Assembly (NCBI RefSeq): GCF_003206645.1 | Contig: NZ_PZJP01000005.1 | Location: forward strand, 645,016-709,015 | Reading direction: 5' to 3' | Origin: Salinicola aestuarinus | Lineage (GTDB): Bacteria; Pseudomonadota; Gammaproteobacteria; Pseudomonadales; Halomonadaceae | DNA: 64,000 nucleotides | Shown here: positions 34,988-43,935 of the stretch, one piece after another | Layout: each line of letters starts with the position of its first letter | Position numbering within the stretch: position 1 is the stretch's first letter | Program-made: the position numbers and the translations under genes | The notes under the pieces: model-generated | The model's input: only the letters and a program-made list of their open reading frames with translations | What the model was told of the DNA's origin: nothing | Databases searched by the model: none

Positions 34988-35019
34988 CAGTTACCCTTTA
35001 TTTCTGTAAAAGTTAACTG
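34988..35019. promoter_or_regulatory. 32-bp dyad, candidate biotin-responsive operator
   Basis: CAGTTA (34988-34993) and TAACTG (35014-35019) are the outer arms, and CTTTA (34996-35000) with TAAAAG (35007-35012) continue the symmetry; 12 of 16 positions per arm match. It sits five bases upstream of the bioY ATG, overlapping its leader. It would suit a BirA-type repressor, whose long split palindromes look similar, but the exact regulator is unproven. Confidence 0.5.
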
Positions 35020-35184
35020 CGCGACTGTAGCGCGTTCGTCGACGGCGATTCAATCGCTCAAGGCAAGCCCCTTGTCCAGATTGACGATCTCCACGCTAGC
35101 CATGTGTGTCGCGTTACCCGATAGCTACCCGCGGCTGGCGGCGCGTGACGTGCGCTGGGGCCGATATCGCCTCGGCGGGTTCGA

Positions 35185-35592
35185 TCAGCGACAGGCGCTC
35201 TGACCGTCGCTCCACAGCCAGTAGCCGCCGCCGAACAGTGCGCTAACCAATAGCCCTGGCCCCGTCGCTGCCCCCGCGATGGTGGCCAGGTTCCAGCCGC
35301 CGGCTGCCATGCCGGCCGTCTCGATGCCGTCGTGGGCGCACTCCTCGCTCAAGCCACCGTATTCGTGAAGCGCGTACTTCACGCCCTGTTTCAATCCGAC
35401 CACGGCCAGTGCCGTGAGATAGGGGTCACCGATCCCGGAAAGCAGCGGATTCGCTTCGCTATAACCGTGATCGAGTGCGTAGGCCGTGGTGGCGGCGTCG
35501 AGCGCCGTTCCCGCTCCCGGCGGGCGAGTGGAGGCGCAGCCGGACAAGGTGGCAATTGCCAGTACGCTGAGTGCGAAGATTGACGTTTTGAT
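35185..35592 (-). CDS. Small lipoprotein with apparent AUC start
   Basis: 135 residues if translation starts at ATC 35592, six bases after a perfect AGGAG. That start gives a textbook type II signal peptide (KTSIFALSVLAIATLSGC, lipobox LSGC). No ATG, GTG or TTG exists in frame between that ribosome site and the TTG at 35547, which would cut the signal peptide off. The mature part has the pattern D-A-A-T-T-x5-HGYSEANPLL, as in DUF5658-type membrane proteins, and ends with a hydrophobic helix (LLVSALFGGGYWLW). A sequencing error or a lost ATG is the main alternative. Confidence 0.7.
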   Translation of the reverse strand: MKTSIFALSVLAIATLSGCASTRPPGAGTALDAATTAYALDHGYSEANPLLSGIGDPYLTALAVVGLKQGVKYALHEYGGLSEECAHDGIETAGMAAGGWNLATIAGAATGPGLLVSALFGGGYWLWSDGQSACR

Positions 35593-35897
35593 GAGACTCT
35601 CCTGAAGTATCGACCGCGACGGCGGTGGGACGGTCCTGCGTTACGCATCATGCCGTCTTCGCAATCGATACGCCGGGGGGGTCGACCTAATGCTAAGGCT
35701 CATCGACCCATGGGAAAGATTCGAACGGCGGGGCAGCCAGACTCGCTGGTGCTCGCTTTCACTATCGACCTGCCGATTTCGGGCTTTAATTAAGTCTTTG
35801 ACGATCGCCGATGCACTTTGCCTATCTCGGCCGAGGCGCGGGTTATCCTTCGCGCCTTCAACGATAGCCCGCAGCCTACAATTCTTGGAGAAAGCTG
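35593..35897. other. Intergenic region without recognised gene
   Basis: Divergent space between the lipoprotein and an SDR gene. A TTGACG at 35798-35803 could be a -35 for the SDR, but no good -10 follows. No gene or RNA is supported. Confidence 0.4.
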
Positions 35898-36665
35898 ATG
35901 ACTGACTCAACGATCGATGCCCCAATAACGGACACTCGCCAGAAGGTGGCGCTGGTTACCGGCGGCTCCCGCGGTATCGGCCGAGCCACCGCCGCCGCGC
36001 TGGCGGCAGACGGATTCGCGGTGGTGGTCAACTATGCCAGCAACGTGGCAGCGGCAGAGGAGACGGTGAAGACGATCGCCGCGAGCGGTGGGGTCGCCGA
36101 AGCGATCCAGGCCGATATCGCCGACACCGAGGCGGTGGCGCGGCTTTTCGCGCAGACGCTGGCGCGCTTCGGGCGACTCGATGTGGTCGTCAACAATGCC
36201 GGCATGATGCAGATGGCGGAGATGACGAGCGACAACGTCGAGGTGCTCGACCGGACACTGGCCACCAATCTGCGCGGTAGCTGGCTGGTCATGGCGAAAG
36301 CGGCGGAAACGCTCTCGTCGGGCGGGCGGATCATTGCTCTGACGTCCTCGGTGATCGGTAAGTCGTTCCCCGGCTACGGTGCCTATATCGCCAGCAAGGC
36401 CGGCGTCGAGGGGCTGGTTCGTGTCCTCGCCAATGAACTCCGCGGCCGTGAGATCACGGTCAATGCGGTGGCGCCGGGGCCGGTCGCGACCGAGCTTTTT
36501 TTCAATGGCAAGAGCGAGGAAACCGTGCAGAAGATCGCCGCGATGTCGCCGTTCGAGCGCGTGGGCCAACCCGACGAGATCGCCGGCGTGGTGACCTTTC
36601 TCGCAGGTCCCCAGGGTTCATGGATCAACGGCCAGATACTCCGTGCCAATGGCGGCATGGTTTAG
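35898..36665 (+). CDS. SDR family oxidoreductase (FabG-like)
   Basis: 255 residues. Cofactor motif TGGSRGIG near 21-28, NNAG near 97-100, catalytic Ser in ALTSSVIG and YIASK near 166-170, and the late motif NAVAPGPVATELF. GSRGIG and the following VVNYASN are typical of NADPH-dependent reductases. The substrate is unknown. GGAGAAA precedes the ATG. It stands alone, unrelated in sequence detail to the SDR at 4054. Confidence 0.9.
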   Translation: MTDSTIDAPITDTRQKVALVTGGSRGIGRATAAALAADGFAVVVNYASNVAAAEETVKTIAASGGVAEAIQADIADTEAVARLFAQTLARFGRLDVVVNNAGMMQMAEMTSDNVEVLDRTLATNLRGSWLVMAKAAETLSSGGRIIALTSSVIGKSFPGYGAYIASKAGVEGLVRVLANELRGREITVNAVAPGPVATELFFNGKSEETVQKIAAMSPFERVGQPDEIAGVVTFLAGPQGSWINGQILRANGGMV

Positions 36666-36897
36666 AACAGGTTGAAGCCAGTCTCGGCAGCGCGGGTCTC
36701 TTCGCCCTGAAGGCCGCCGCGACGCAGCAAGGTGGACAGTCGGGGTTATCTTCGGCGTTTTTGGTCAGCGACGTGTGACAAACAGCGGTCGATGCTTTTT
36801 CATTAACCCGCTACCTTTCAGGTCACACAGCCGATGGGGCCGCTAACGGGCCCGACAGTCATCGGCACACGATCTAGCAATCGATTCAGGAGAGAGC

Positions 36898-37752
36898 ATG
36901 AGCGATTACACGCCCCCCAAGGTCTGGGAGCCGAAAGAGAGCGGTGGAAAATTCGCCAAGACCAATCGGCCGGTAGCCGGCCCGACGCACGACAAGGCGC
37001 TGCCGGTCGGCGAGCATCCGTTTCAGGTCTACTCGCTCGCCACCCCCAATGGGGTCAAGGTCGGTGTCATGTTCGAGGAGCTAATGGCGCTGGGCAAGGA
37101 GGCCGAGTACGACGCCTGGCTGATCAACATCGGCGATGGCGATCAGTTCGGCAGTGGTTTCGTGGAGATCAATCCGAACTCCAAGATTCCGGCGATGGTG
37201 GATCACACCGGGGAGACGCCACTGCGCGTGTTCGAGTCCGGTTCGATTCTGATCCATCTCGCCGAGAAGTTTGGCGCCTTTCTGCCGAGCGACCCTGCCA
37301 CGCGCGTAGAGACGATGAACTGGCTGTTCTGGCAGATGGGGAGCGCCCCCTACCTCGGTGGCGGTTTCGGGCACTTCTACGCTTATGCGCCGGTCAGTAT
37401 CGAGTACGCCATCGATCGCTTCACCATGGAAACCAAGCGACAGCTCGATGTGCTCGACCGTCGTCTGGCAGAGACCGAGTATCTGGCCGGTGACGAGTAC
37501 ACCATCGCTGACATCGCGACCTGGTCGTGGTACGGCCAGCTGGTGCTCGGCCGGCTCTACGACGCCGCCGAATTCCTCCAGGTCGAGAGCTACACCCACG
37601 TGATGCGCTGGGCCAAACAGATCGACGCCCGTCCGGCGGTGCAGCGCGGGCGCATGGTCAATCGGACCTTCGGCGAGCCGGAGACGCAGCTTCATGAGCG
37701 CCATGACGCCAGCGACTTCGAGACGAAGACGCAGGACAAGATCGGCGGCTGA
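36898..37752 (+). CDS. yghU: Glutathione S-transferase YghU (disulfide-bond oxidoreductase)
   Basis: 284 residues, close to the 288 of E. coli YghU. The thioredoxin-like N-terminal domain is preceded by the typical 45-residue extension (PPKVWEPKESGGKFAKTNRPVAG). The Nu-class feature TPNGVKVGVMFEEL provides Thr/Asn near the glutathione sulphur in place of Tyr/Ser/Cys. NPNSKIPAMVD and FESGSILIHLAEK form the G-site, and the C-terminal all-helical domain is complete. It reduces disulfide-bonded substrates with bound GSH, in the cytosol. AGGAGAG lies before the ATG, and a strong terminator follows. Confidence 0.94.
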   Translation: MSDYTPPKVWEPKESGGKFAKTNRPVAGPTHDKALPVGEHPFQVYSLATPNGVKVGVMFEELMALGKEAEYDAWLINIGDGDQFGSGFVEINPNSKIPAMVDHTGETPLRVFESGSILIHLAEKFGAFLPSDPATRVETMNWLFWQMGSAPYLGGGFGHFYAYAPVSIEYAIDRFTMETKRQLDVLDRRLAETEYLAGDEYTIADIATWSWYGQLVLGRLYDAAEFLQVESYTHVMRWAKQIDARPAVQRGRMVNRTFGEPETQLHERHDASDFETKTQDKIGG

Positions 37753-37770
37753 AAGTCGTCGATGACTCCT

Positions 37771-37798
37771 AGCCCGGCCTCGCGCCGGGCTTTTCGTT
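37771..37798 (+). terminator. Rho-independent terminator of yghU
   Basis: AGCCCGGC (37771-37778) pairs with GCCGGGCT (37784-37791) around CTCGC and is followed by TTTCGTTT. Confidence 0.85.
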
Positions 37799-37875
37799 TC
37801 CGGGGACAAAACGGTGATAATGGGGCGATGGCGTAAACGACGCTGATTTCTCCAGTCGATCGATAAGGCATAGGC

Positions 37876-39138
37876 ATGCAATCACTGCTTCGAGGCTATC
37901 TCGACGCCTCTCTCATTCTTCGCGTGACCCTTGCGCTGATACTCGGCGTTGCGGTCGGACTGATCGGCGGCGATAGCGTCGCGGCGTGGCTTTCCCCCTT
38001 CGGCGATCTGCTGTTGCGGTTGCTGCAGTTTCTGATCGTACCGATCGTGCTGTTCACGCTGATCGTCGGGATCAACCAGGCGGAACTGGGGCGTATGGGC
38101 CGCATCGGCGGCAAGGTATTTCTCTACTACGTCGCCACCTCGGCGGTTGCCATCGTGGTGGGGCTGATAGTGGCGACCTGGCTCGAGCCGGGCAGTGGGC
38201 TGTCGCCACCCGCCGATGCGACGTTCGATGTCCCCGACAACCCGGGGCTTGTCAGCGTGCTGCTGTCGATCGTGCCAGATAACATCGTCGCCGCCTTCGC
38301 CGCGCCCAATCTGCTGGGCATCATCTTCACCGCGTTCGTGTTTGGCATTGCGCTGCTGAAGCTGCGTCAGAGCGATGGGCCGTCATCGGCGGCGGCGGAG
38401 AGACTCTTCGGTGTGATCGACGGGCTTAACGCGGTGACCATGAAGGTGATGGCGGGGGTGCTGCAATATGTGCCGATCGGCGTGTTCGCGATCGTCGCCG
38501 GTACGGTCGCCGAGCAGGGCCTCGATACGATCCTGTCGCTCGGTACCATGGTGGTGGTGCTCTATGTCGCGCTGGCCGTGCATCTTTTCGTCTACTGCGT
38601 GCTGATGAAACTCTTTGGCGTGCAGCTCGGTGCCTTCTTTCGTGAAGCGCGAACGCCGATGGCGACCGCCTTCGCCACCCAGAGTAGCACCGGCACCTTG
38701 CCGCTGACGCTCAACGCCGCCCAACGCCTGGGGCTTTCCCGATCGCTCTACGCCTTTAGCCTGCCGCTCGGCGCCACCGTCAACATGGACGGCGCGGCGA
38801 TCCGCATCGCCATCTCCGCCGTCTTCGCTGCCAACGTCGCCGGCATTCCGCTGGACCTCTCGAGCATGATCCAGATCGTGTTGATCGGTACGCTCACCTC
38901 GATCGGCACGGCAGGGGTCCCAGGTGCCGGCATCGTGATGATCGCGACGGTCTTCGCTCAGGTTGGCCTGCCCATCGAGATCGTGGCCATGCTTACCGCC
39001 ATCGATGCGCTGGTGGGGATGGGCTGCACCGCGCTCAACGTCACCGGTGATCTCACCGGCACGGCGATTATCGCTCAGAGCGAGCGAGAGCCGGATGCCG
39101 CTCCTGCGCCTCGCGAAACCGACGCCGGCCGAATCTGA
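37876..39138 (+). CDS. Dicarboxylate/amino acid:cation symporter (DAACS family)
   Basis: 420 residues with eight membrane helices and two re-entrant hairpins. The family hallmarks are QSSTGTLPLTL (HP1), NMDGAAIRIAISAVFAAN (TM7) and GTAGVPGAGIVM (HP2). TM8 carries the substrate-binding sequence DALVGMGCTALNVTGDLTG, close to the SstT/GltP group. It moves Na+ or H+ with glutamate, serine/threonine or C4-dicarboxylates; the choice cannot be made from sequence alone. SolA follows 15 bp later, so the two probably share a transcript and a related amine/amino acid substrate. Confidence 0.92.
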   Translation: MQSLLRGYLDASLILRVTLALILGVAVGLIGGDSVAAWLSPFGDLLLRLLQFLIVPIVLFTLIVGINQAELGRMGRIGGKVFLYYVATSAVAIVVGLIVATWLEPGSGLSPPADATFDVPDNPGLVSVLLSIVPDNIVAAFAAPNLLGIIFTAFVFGIALLKLRQSDGPSSAAAERLFGVIDGLNAVTMKVMAGVLQYVPIGVFAIVAGTVAEQGLDTILSLGTMVVVLYVALAVHLFVYCVLMKLFGVQLGAFFREARTPMATAFATQSSTGTLPLTLNAAQRLGLSRSLYAFSLPLGATVNMDGAAIRIAISAVFAANVAGIPLDLSSMIQIVLIGTLTSIGTAGVPGAGIVMIATVFAQVGLPIEIVAMLTAIDALVGMGCTALNVTGDLTGTAIIAQSEREPDAAPAPRETDAGRI

Positions 39139-39153
39139 AAGGGAGAAAAGACG

Positions 39154-40299
39154 ATGACGCTCGAGGCAAAGACCGACTGCCTGGTCATCGGCGGAGGGAG
39201 CATGGGGCTCGCCGCTGCGGACTGGCTGGCGGAAAACGCCAATGGTTCCGTGAACGTGCTCGACGCGCACAGCCCGCCCCACGACCAGGGCGCCCATCAC
39301 GGCGAAACGCGCCTGATCCGGCTGGCCTACGGGGAAGGAGCGGGGTACGTCCCGCTGGCTGTGCGGGCGCTCGAGCGCTGGCGCGAGCTGGAGGCGGCGA
39401 CTGGCGAGTCACTGTTCCTGCCTGTCGGCATCACCAATATCGGCCCCGCCACGGCACCCTTCGTGCGCCAGGTAGCGGCCAGTGCCGACACCCATGGGCT
39501 GTCGCTGGAGGTGCTCGACGGGGTGGCGGCCTCGCAGCGCTGGCCCGGCTGGCGGCTCGACGACACGATGAGTGTGGCGTTCGAACGCGAGGCGGGGGTG
39601 CTAAGGGTCGAGCGTATTCTGGCGCGCTGGCGCGAGCGGGTGGCGCAGAGCGCCAACGTCACGCTCACCGCTGATGCGCCGGTGGTCACGCTCGAGCCGC
39701 AACCCGGTGGCGGCTATGTCGCGCGCTGCGCCGACGGCCGCCGCTTCGGCGCCGACCGCGTGCTGCTCGCCGCCGGCCAGCACGTGGCGCCGTTGATGGC
39801 CGGACTGGGATTCGAGCTGCCGCTGACGCGGGTGCGCAAGACATTTGCCTGGTTCGAGGCGGATGCCCGCTACACCAGCACCGATTTCGCCGGTTTCAGC
39901 CTCACCGACGACGCGCTGGGCGTCTATTACGGCTTCCCCGATATCGACGGCGCCGGCTTCAAGATCGGCCGCCACGATGCCGGTCAGCCGCTGCAGCCAG
40001 GGGAGCCGATGCTTGGTTTCGGCGAGCATCCTGACGACAGTCCGGAGCTTCAGCAGGTGATCGACCGCTATCTGCCTGGCGTCGGCGTAATGAAGCATGG
40101 CGCGGTGTGTCAGTACATCCGCACGCCGGACGAGCACTTCCTGATCGACGAGCCGCTACCGGGGCTGATCGTCGCCGGCGGTTTCTCCGGCCATGGGTTC
40201 AAGTTCGCCAGTGCCCTGGGCGAGTCGCTGGGGCAATGGCTCGAATCGGAGCGGGCCTCGCCCGCGCTCGGGGCCTTCGGCCTCGCGCGCTTCGGCTAA
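39154..40299 (+). CDS. solA: SolA-type N-methyl amino acid oxidase (monomeric sarcosine oxidase family)
   Basis: 381 residues. The dinucleotide-binding motif is VIGGGSMGLAAADWL near 10-24, followed by HHGETRLIRLAYGEG, the active-site Arg/His region of MSOX/MTOX. The covalent-FAD Cys lies in AVCQYIRTPDEHFLID, and the C-terminal GFSGHGFKFA closes the site. It oxidises N-methyl amino acids (sarcosine, N-methyltryptophan) to formaldehyde, amino acid and H2O2. It lies between a symporter and a deaminase, all on one strand. A sarcosine role could tie in with glycine-betaine breakdown in a halophile (inference). Confidence 0.9.
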   Translation: MTLEAKTDCLVIGGGSMGLAAADWLAENANGSVNVLDAHSPPHDQGAHHGETRLIRLAYGEGAGYVPLAVRALERWRELEAATGESLFLPVGITNIGPATAPFVRQVAASADTHGLSLEVLDGVAASQRWPGWRLDDTMSVAFEREAGVLRVERILARWRERVAQSANVTLTADAPVVTLEPQPGGGYVARCADGRRFGADRVLLAAGQHVAPLMAGLGFELPLTRVRKTFAWFEADARYTSTDFAGFSLTDDALGVYYGFPDIDGAGFKIGRHDAGQPLQPGEPMLGFGEHPDDSPELQQVIDRYLPGVGVMKHGAVCQYIRTPDEHFLIDEPLPGLIVAGGFSGHGFKFASALGESLGQWLESERASPALGAFGLARFG

Positions 40300-40343
40300 A
40301 GACACGCTGTTCGTGTCGCCACTCCTGTCATCAGGTAACTGCG

Positions 40344-40838
40344 ATGAGCGATGAATCCCCGACGATCAAAGCCAACGAGAAACGCCACCTCGAGCGCGCG
40401 ATCTCCTTGGCCGAGGCCGCGCTGCAGGCGGGCGACGAGCCCTTCGGCAGCGTCCTGGTCGGCGCCGACGGTCGCGTGCTCGCCGAGGCGCGCAATCGCA
40501 TCAACACCGGTGAGGCCACTCGACATCCCGAGTTCGCGCTCTCCCGCTGGGCCGCTGACAACCTCGAGCCGGCGGCCAGGGCGGTGGCCACGGTCTACAC
40601 CTCGGGGGAGCACTGTCCGATGTGTGCCGCCGCCCACGGCTGGGCGGGGCTGGGGCGCATCGTCTACGCCAGCTCTGCTGCACAGCTCACACAATGGCTC
40701 GCCGAGTTCGGCGTCGATCCGGCGCCGGTGGCCATGCTCTCGATTCGTGACGTCCTGCCAAGTGCCGACGTCATCGGTCCGATCGAAGGTTACGATCAGC
40801 GAGTGTATGCGCTGCACCGGCGCTGTCACACCGGCTGA
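40344..40838 (+). CDS. Nucleoside/guanine deaminase (CMP/dCMP deaminase family)
   Basis: 164 residues of the zinc cytidine-deaminase fold. HPEFALSRW supplies the His ligand and catalytic Glu, and EHCPMCAAA supplies the two Cys ligands. The GDEPFGSVLVGADGRVLAEARN N-terminus is the GuaD/TadA-like form. It may act on guanine or another base or nucleoside. The ATG at 40344 is the first that starts the domain. It lies 44 bp after solA and one base before the next small frame. Confidence 0.88.
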   Translation: MSDESPTIKANEKRHLERAISLAEAALQAGDEPFGSVLVGADGRVLAEARNRINTGEATRHPEFALSRWAADNLEPAARAVATVYTSGEHCPMCAAAHGWAGLGRIVYASSAAQLTQWLAEFGVDPAPVAMLSIRDVLPSADVIGPIEGYDQRVYALHRRCHTG

Positions 40839-40875
40839 TGCCAATACCTCCCGAGCACCTCGCCTCGTTGCTTTT

Positions 40876-41112
40876 ATGGACGCTCGGGGACAATTCGGTC
40901 GGCAAGGCCATGCTCGCTGGCTGTGGCGAGTGCAGTTCATCTCGCTGGCGCAGGCACCGATCTGCGAGGGCTTCGCCACCGCCGCCACCCGAGAGGACGC
41001 CTACGATGCGAGGCGCGGGCGGCTCATGATGATCGAGCGGGCCGAGCCAGAGGAGGCGCCCGACTCGAATGACGCTGCCCGCGAGAGGGAGGGAAAGACT
41101 CTGGGCGTCTGA
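40876..41112 (+). CDS. Small hypothetical protein
   Basis: A possible 78-residue protein. Its first half (MDARGQFGRQGHARWLWRVQFISLAQAPICEGFATAATREDAYDAR) has the look of a folded domain; the second half is acidic and Arg-rich. The family is not recognised and there is no clear ribosome site. It lies between the deaminase and the Pho box of phnD. Confidence 0.4.
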   Translation: MDARGQFGRQGHARWLWRVQFISLAQAPICEGFATAATREDAYDARRGRLMMIERAEPEEAPDSNDAAREREGKTLGV

Positions 41113-41126
41113 TGTCGGGCGAGGGG

Positions 41127-41144
41127 ATGTCGTCAAACTGTCAT
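41127..41144 (+). promoter_or_regulatory. Pho box upstream of phnD
   Basis: ATGTCGT (41127-41133) and CTGTCAT (41138-41144) are direct repeats 11 bp apart. The second is a perfect PhoB half-site and the first matches 5 of 7. It lies 69 bp before the phnD ATG. Confidence 0.65.
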
Positions 41145-41212
41145 GGCCGTTGCGATAGCGTACTGGGGTTTTCAGGGAACGCTTTCCGCAAAAACAAGGC
41201 GATAAACAGCTT

Positions 41213-42166
41213 ATGAAACTGACGACTCCACTGCTCGCGGGTTTGCTCGGTGCGGCTTTCGCACTGCCGGCCACGGCCGATTTCCAGCTCAGCGATCGTT
41301 ATGCCGATCAGGACGGCGATCTGGTTGCCGACGTGCCCACCGACGCGTCCGAATGGCTCGACCCGAACACGCTGATCTTCTCCTATACGCCGGTGGAAGA
41401 CCCGGCAGTCTATGCCGATGTGTGGTCGGAGTTTCTCGACCACATGGCCGAGGAGACCGGCAAGAAGGTGCAGTTTTTCCCGGTGCAGTCCAACGCCGCC
41501 CAGATCGAGGCGATGCGTGCCGGACGCCTGCACGTCGCGGGCTTCAACACCGGCTCCAACCCGCTGGCGGTGGCCTGCGCCGGCTTCCGGCCCTTTGCGA
41601 TGATGGCGGCCGACGATGGCTCCTTCGGCTACGAGATGGAGATCATCACCTATCCGGGTTCGGGCATCGAGTCGGTCGAGGACCTAGAGGGCAAGGAACT
41701 TGCGTTCACCTCCGAGACCTCCAACTCCGGCTACAAGGCGCCGTCGGCGATTCTGAAGTCCGATTTCGATATGGAAGCGGGAACCGATTTCGAACCGGTC
41801 TTCTCCGGCGCCCACGACACCTCGATTCTCGGCGTCGCCAACCACGACTATCCGGCGGCTGCCATCGCCAACTCGGTCCTGACACGCATGATCGACCGCG
41901 ACGTGATCGACGAAGATCAGGTCGAATCGATCTACCAATCGCAGACCTTCCCCACCACTGGCTACGGCACCGTCTACAACCTCAAGCCGGAACTTCAGGA
42001 GAAGATTCGCCAGGCGTTCTTCGACTTTGACTGGAGTGGTACGGGGCTCGAGGCAGAGTTCGCCAACTCCGGTGAGAGCCAGTTCATCGAGATCAATTTC
42101 AAGGACGACTGGGACGTCATCCGCAAGATCGATCAGGCCAACGGCGTCAGCTATAGCTGCAACTGA
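41213..42166 (+). CDS. phnD: Phosphonate/phosphite ABC transporter binding protein PhnD
   Basis: 317 residues with a Sec signal peptide (cleavage after LPATA, near residue 22) and the PhnD fold. Clear segments are LIFSYTPVEDPAVYADVWSEFLDHMAEETGKKV, IEAMRAGRLHVAGFNTGSNPLAV, and LAFTSETSNSGYKAPSAIL, the last holding the phosphonate-binding Ser/Thr run. It delivers the ligand to PhnCEE in the periplasm. A Pho box upstream predicts induction under phosphate starvation. No C-P lyase or phosphonatase genes are present here. Confidence 0.93.
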   Translation: MKLTTPLLAGLLGAAFALPATADFQLSDRYADQDGDLVADVPTDASEWLDPNTLIFSYTPVEDPAVYADVWSEFLDHMAEETGKKVQFFPVQSNAAQIEAMRAGRLHVAGFNTGSNPLAVACAGFRPFAMMAADDGSFGYEMEIITYPGSGIESVEDLEGKELAFTSETSNSGYKAPSAILKSDFDMEAGTDFEPVFSGAHDTSILGVANHDYPAAAIANSVLTRMIDRDVIDEDQVESIYQSQTFPTTGYGTVYNLKPELQEKIRQAFFDFDWSGTGLEAEFANSGESQFIEINFKDDWDVIRKIDQANGVSYSCN

Positions 42167-42178
42167 TTGGTCCTTCGG

Positions 42179-42211
42179 TGCGGCGCTCGACCGTCACGGC
42201 CGAGCGTCGCA
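42179..42211 (+). other. Intercistronic hairpin between phnD and phnC
   Basis: TGCGGCGCTCG (42179-42189) pairs with CGAGCGTCGCA (42201-42211), with one G-T pair, around 11 bases. There is no T-run. A stable stem after a binding-protein gene often protects that mRNA segment, giving more binding protein than transporter; that is inference here. Confidence 0.5.
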
Positions 42212-42316
42212 TTCGCTGACAGAAGCGAGTGGTATGGCACGGCGGGCGGGGGCATGGGCGAGAGGATGCCGAAGGCCACTCGCGTGTCGGCTTTGCCGCT
42301 CGTCTGAGGAAACGTC

Positions 42317-43132
42317 ATGCTCCAGATAGACTCCCTTTCCAAGACCTATCGCACCGGCGATAAGGCATTGACCGATATTTCTTTGAGCGTGCCGAAAGGC
42401 CAGATCGTCGGTCTGATCGGCCCTTCCGGGGCGGGCAAGTCGACCCTGATTCGGTGTATCAATCGGCTGGTGGAACCCACCGAGGGGCGCATTCTGCTCG
42501 GTGACAGCGATCTGGCCAGACTCGGCAAACGGCCGCTGCGTCGCCAGCGTCGACGTATCGGCATGATCTTTCAGGAGTACGCGCTGGTCGAACGGCTGAC
42601 GGTCATGGAGAACGTGCTCTCCGGCCGACTCGGCTACGTGCCGTTCTGGCGCAGCTGCCTGCGTCGCTTCGAGCCTCACGATGTCCGCCGCGCCTATGCA
42701 CTGCTCGACCGCGTGGGACTGTTGCAGCACGCGGACAAACGCGCCGATGCGCTCTCCGGTGGCCAGCGGCAGCGGGTGGGGATCGCCCGTGCGCTGGCGC
42801 AGGAGCCGGAACTGCTTCTGGTCGACGAGCCTACCGCGAGCCTCGACCCCAAGACGAGTCGCCAGATCATGCGGCTGCTCACCGAAATCTGTGCCGAGCG
42901 CAAGCTACCGGCCATCGTCAACATTCACGACGTGCCGCTGGCATGCCAGTTCGTGCAGCGCGTGGTCGGTCTCAGCGCGGGCAAAGTGGTATTCGACGGT
43001 GACCCCTCGACGCTCGACGAGACGGCGCTCTCGACGATCTATGGCGCCGATGACTGGCACGCCATGCAACAAGAGAGCCGTGATGACGACGAAGCCGAGA
43101 GTGCGCTGCGCTTGGTGGGAGTCGGCACATGA
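42317..43132 (+). CDS. phnC: Phosphonate ABC transporter ATPase PhnC
   Basis: 271 residues. Walker [10 protein letters not shown] near 36-44, Q-loop [23 protein letters not shown] (the PhnC-specific pattern), signature [15 protein letters not shown] and Walker [13 protein letters not shown]. It powers the phosphonate/phosphite importer. The stop region overlaps the start of the first permease by four bases (ATGA). Confidence 0.95.
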   Translation: MLQIDSLSKTYRTGDKALTDISLSVPKGQIVGLIGPSGAGKSTLIRCINRLVEPTEGRILLGDSDLARLGKRPLRRQRRRIGMIFQEYALVERLTVMENVLSGRLGYVPFWRSCLRRFEPHDVRRAYALLDRVGLLQHADKRADALSGGQRQRVGIARALAQEPELLLVDEPTASLDPKTSRQIMRLLTEICAERKLPAIVNIHDVPLACQFVQRVVGLSAGKVVFDGDPSTLDETALSTIYGADDWHAMQQESRDDDEAESALRLVGVGT

Positions 43133-43935
43133 CCGAGGTGACGTACGCCGATACCTGGCGCCGCCCACCCCAGATCGTCAAGCGGCGCGCTTGGCGCTGG
43201 GGGCTGGCAGTCGGAGCGGTGATCTATCTGATGCTGGCACTCGGCACCATCGACATCGACTGGCAGCGGGTGGTGGTCGGGCTCGAGCGAGGCCAGCGCT
43301 TCGTCGCGGGCTTCCTGCAGCCGGACTTCGTCAGCCGCTGGGACGATATTGCCCAAGGGCTCATCGAGAGCCTCACCATGACGCTGACCTCGACGGTCGT
43401 GGGTATCCTGATCTCGGTGCCCATCGGCATCGGAGCGGCACGCAATCTGACGCCACCGCCGGTCTATCTGGTGTGTCGCGGCATCATCGCGGTGAGCCGC
43501 TCGCTCCAGGAGATCATCATCGCGATCTTTCTGGTGGCGATGTTCGGATTCGGGCCCTTCGCCGGCTTTCTCACGCTCTCGTTCGCCACCATCGGCTTTC
43601 TCGCCAAGCTGCTCGCTGACGACATCGAGGAGATCGACGAGCGTCAGGCCGAGGCGATTGCCGCCACCGGTGCCTCCTGGTGGCAGCTGATCAACTACGC
43701 CATCCAGCCGCAGGTGATGCCACGGCTGATCGGGCTCTCGCTGTATCGCCTGGACATCAATTTTCGCGAGAGCTCGGTCATCGGCATCGTCGGTGCCGGG
43801 GGGATCGGGGCGACGCTCAATACCGCGATCGATCGCTACGAGTACGACAGCGCCGGGGCGATTCTGCTGCTGATCATCGTCATCGTGATGCTGTCGGAGT
43901 ACGCCTCCGGCTACGTGAGGAAGTTTCTACAATGA
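43129..43935 (+). CDS. phnE: Phosphonate ABC transporter permease PhnE (first)
   Basis: 268 residues, about six membrane helices. PhnE family motif [29 protein letters not shown] and the EAA-like loop [23 protein letters not shown], then [22 protein letters not shown]. It is coupled by 4-bp overlaps to phnC before it and the second permease after it. The two PhnE subunits probably form a heterodimer. Confidence 0.94.
   Translation: MTEVTYADTWRRPPQIVKRRAWRWGLAVGAVIYLMLALGTIDIDWQRVVVGLERGQRFVAGFLQPDFVSRWDDIAQGLIESLTMTLTSTVVGILISVPIGIGAARNLTPPPVYLVCRGIIAVSRSLQEIIIAIFLVAMFGFGPFAGFLTLSFATIGFLAKLLADDIEEIDERQAEAIAATGASWWQLINYAIQPQVMPRLIGLSLYRLDINFRESSVIGIVGAGGIGATLNTAIDRYEYDSAGAILLLIIVIVMLSEYASGYVRKFLQ

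Noticed and set aside
43680..43931. N-terminal extension of the second PhnE
   Set aside because: The open sequence reads through phnE1 in another frame; the ATGA overlap at 43932 gives the proper family start.
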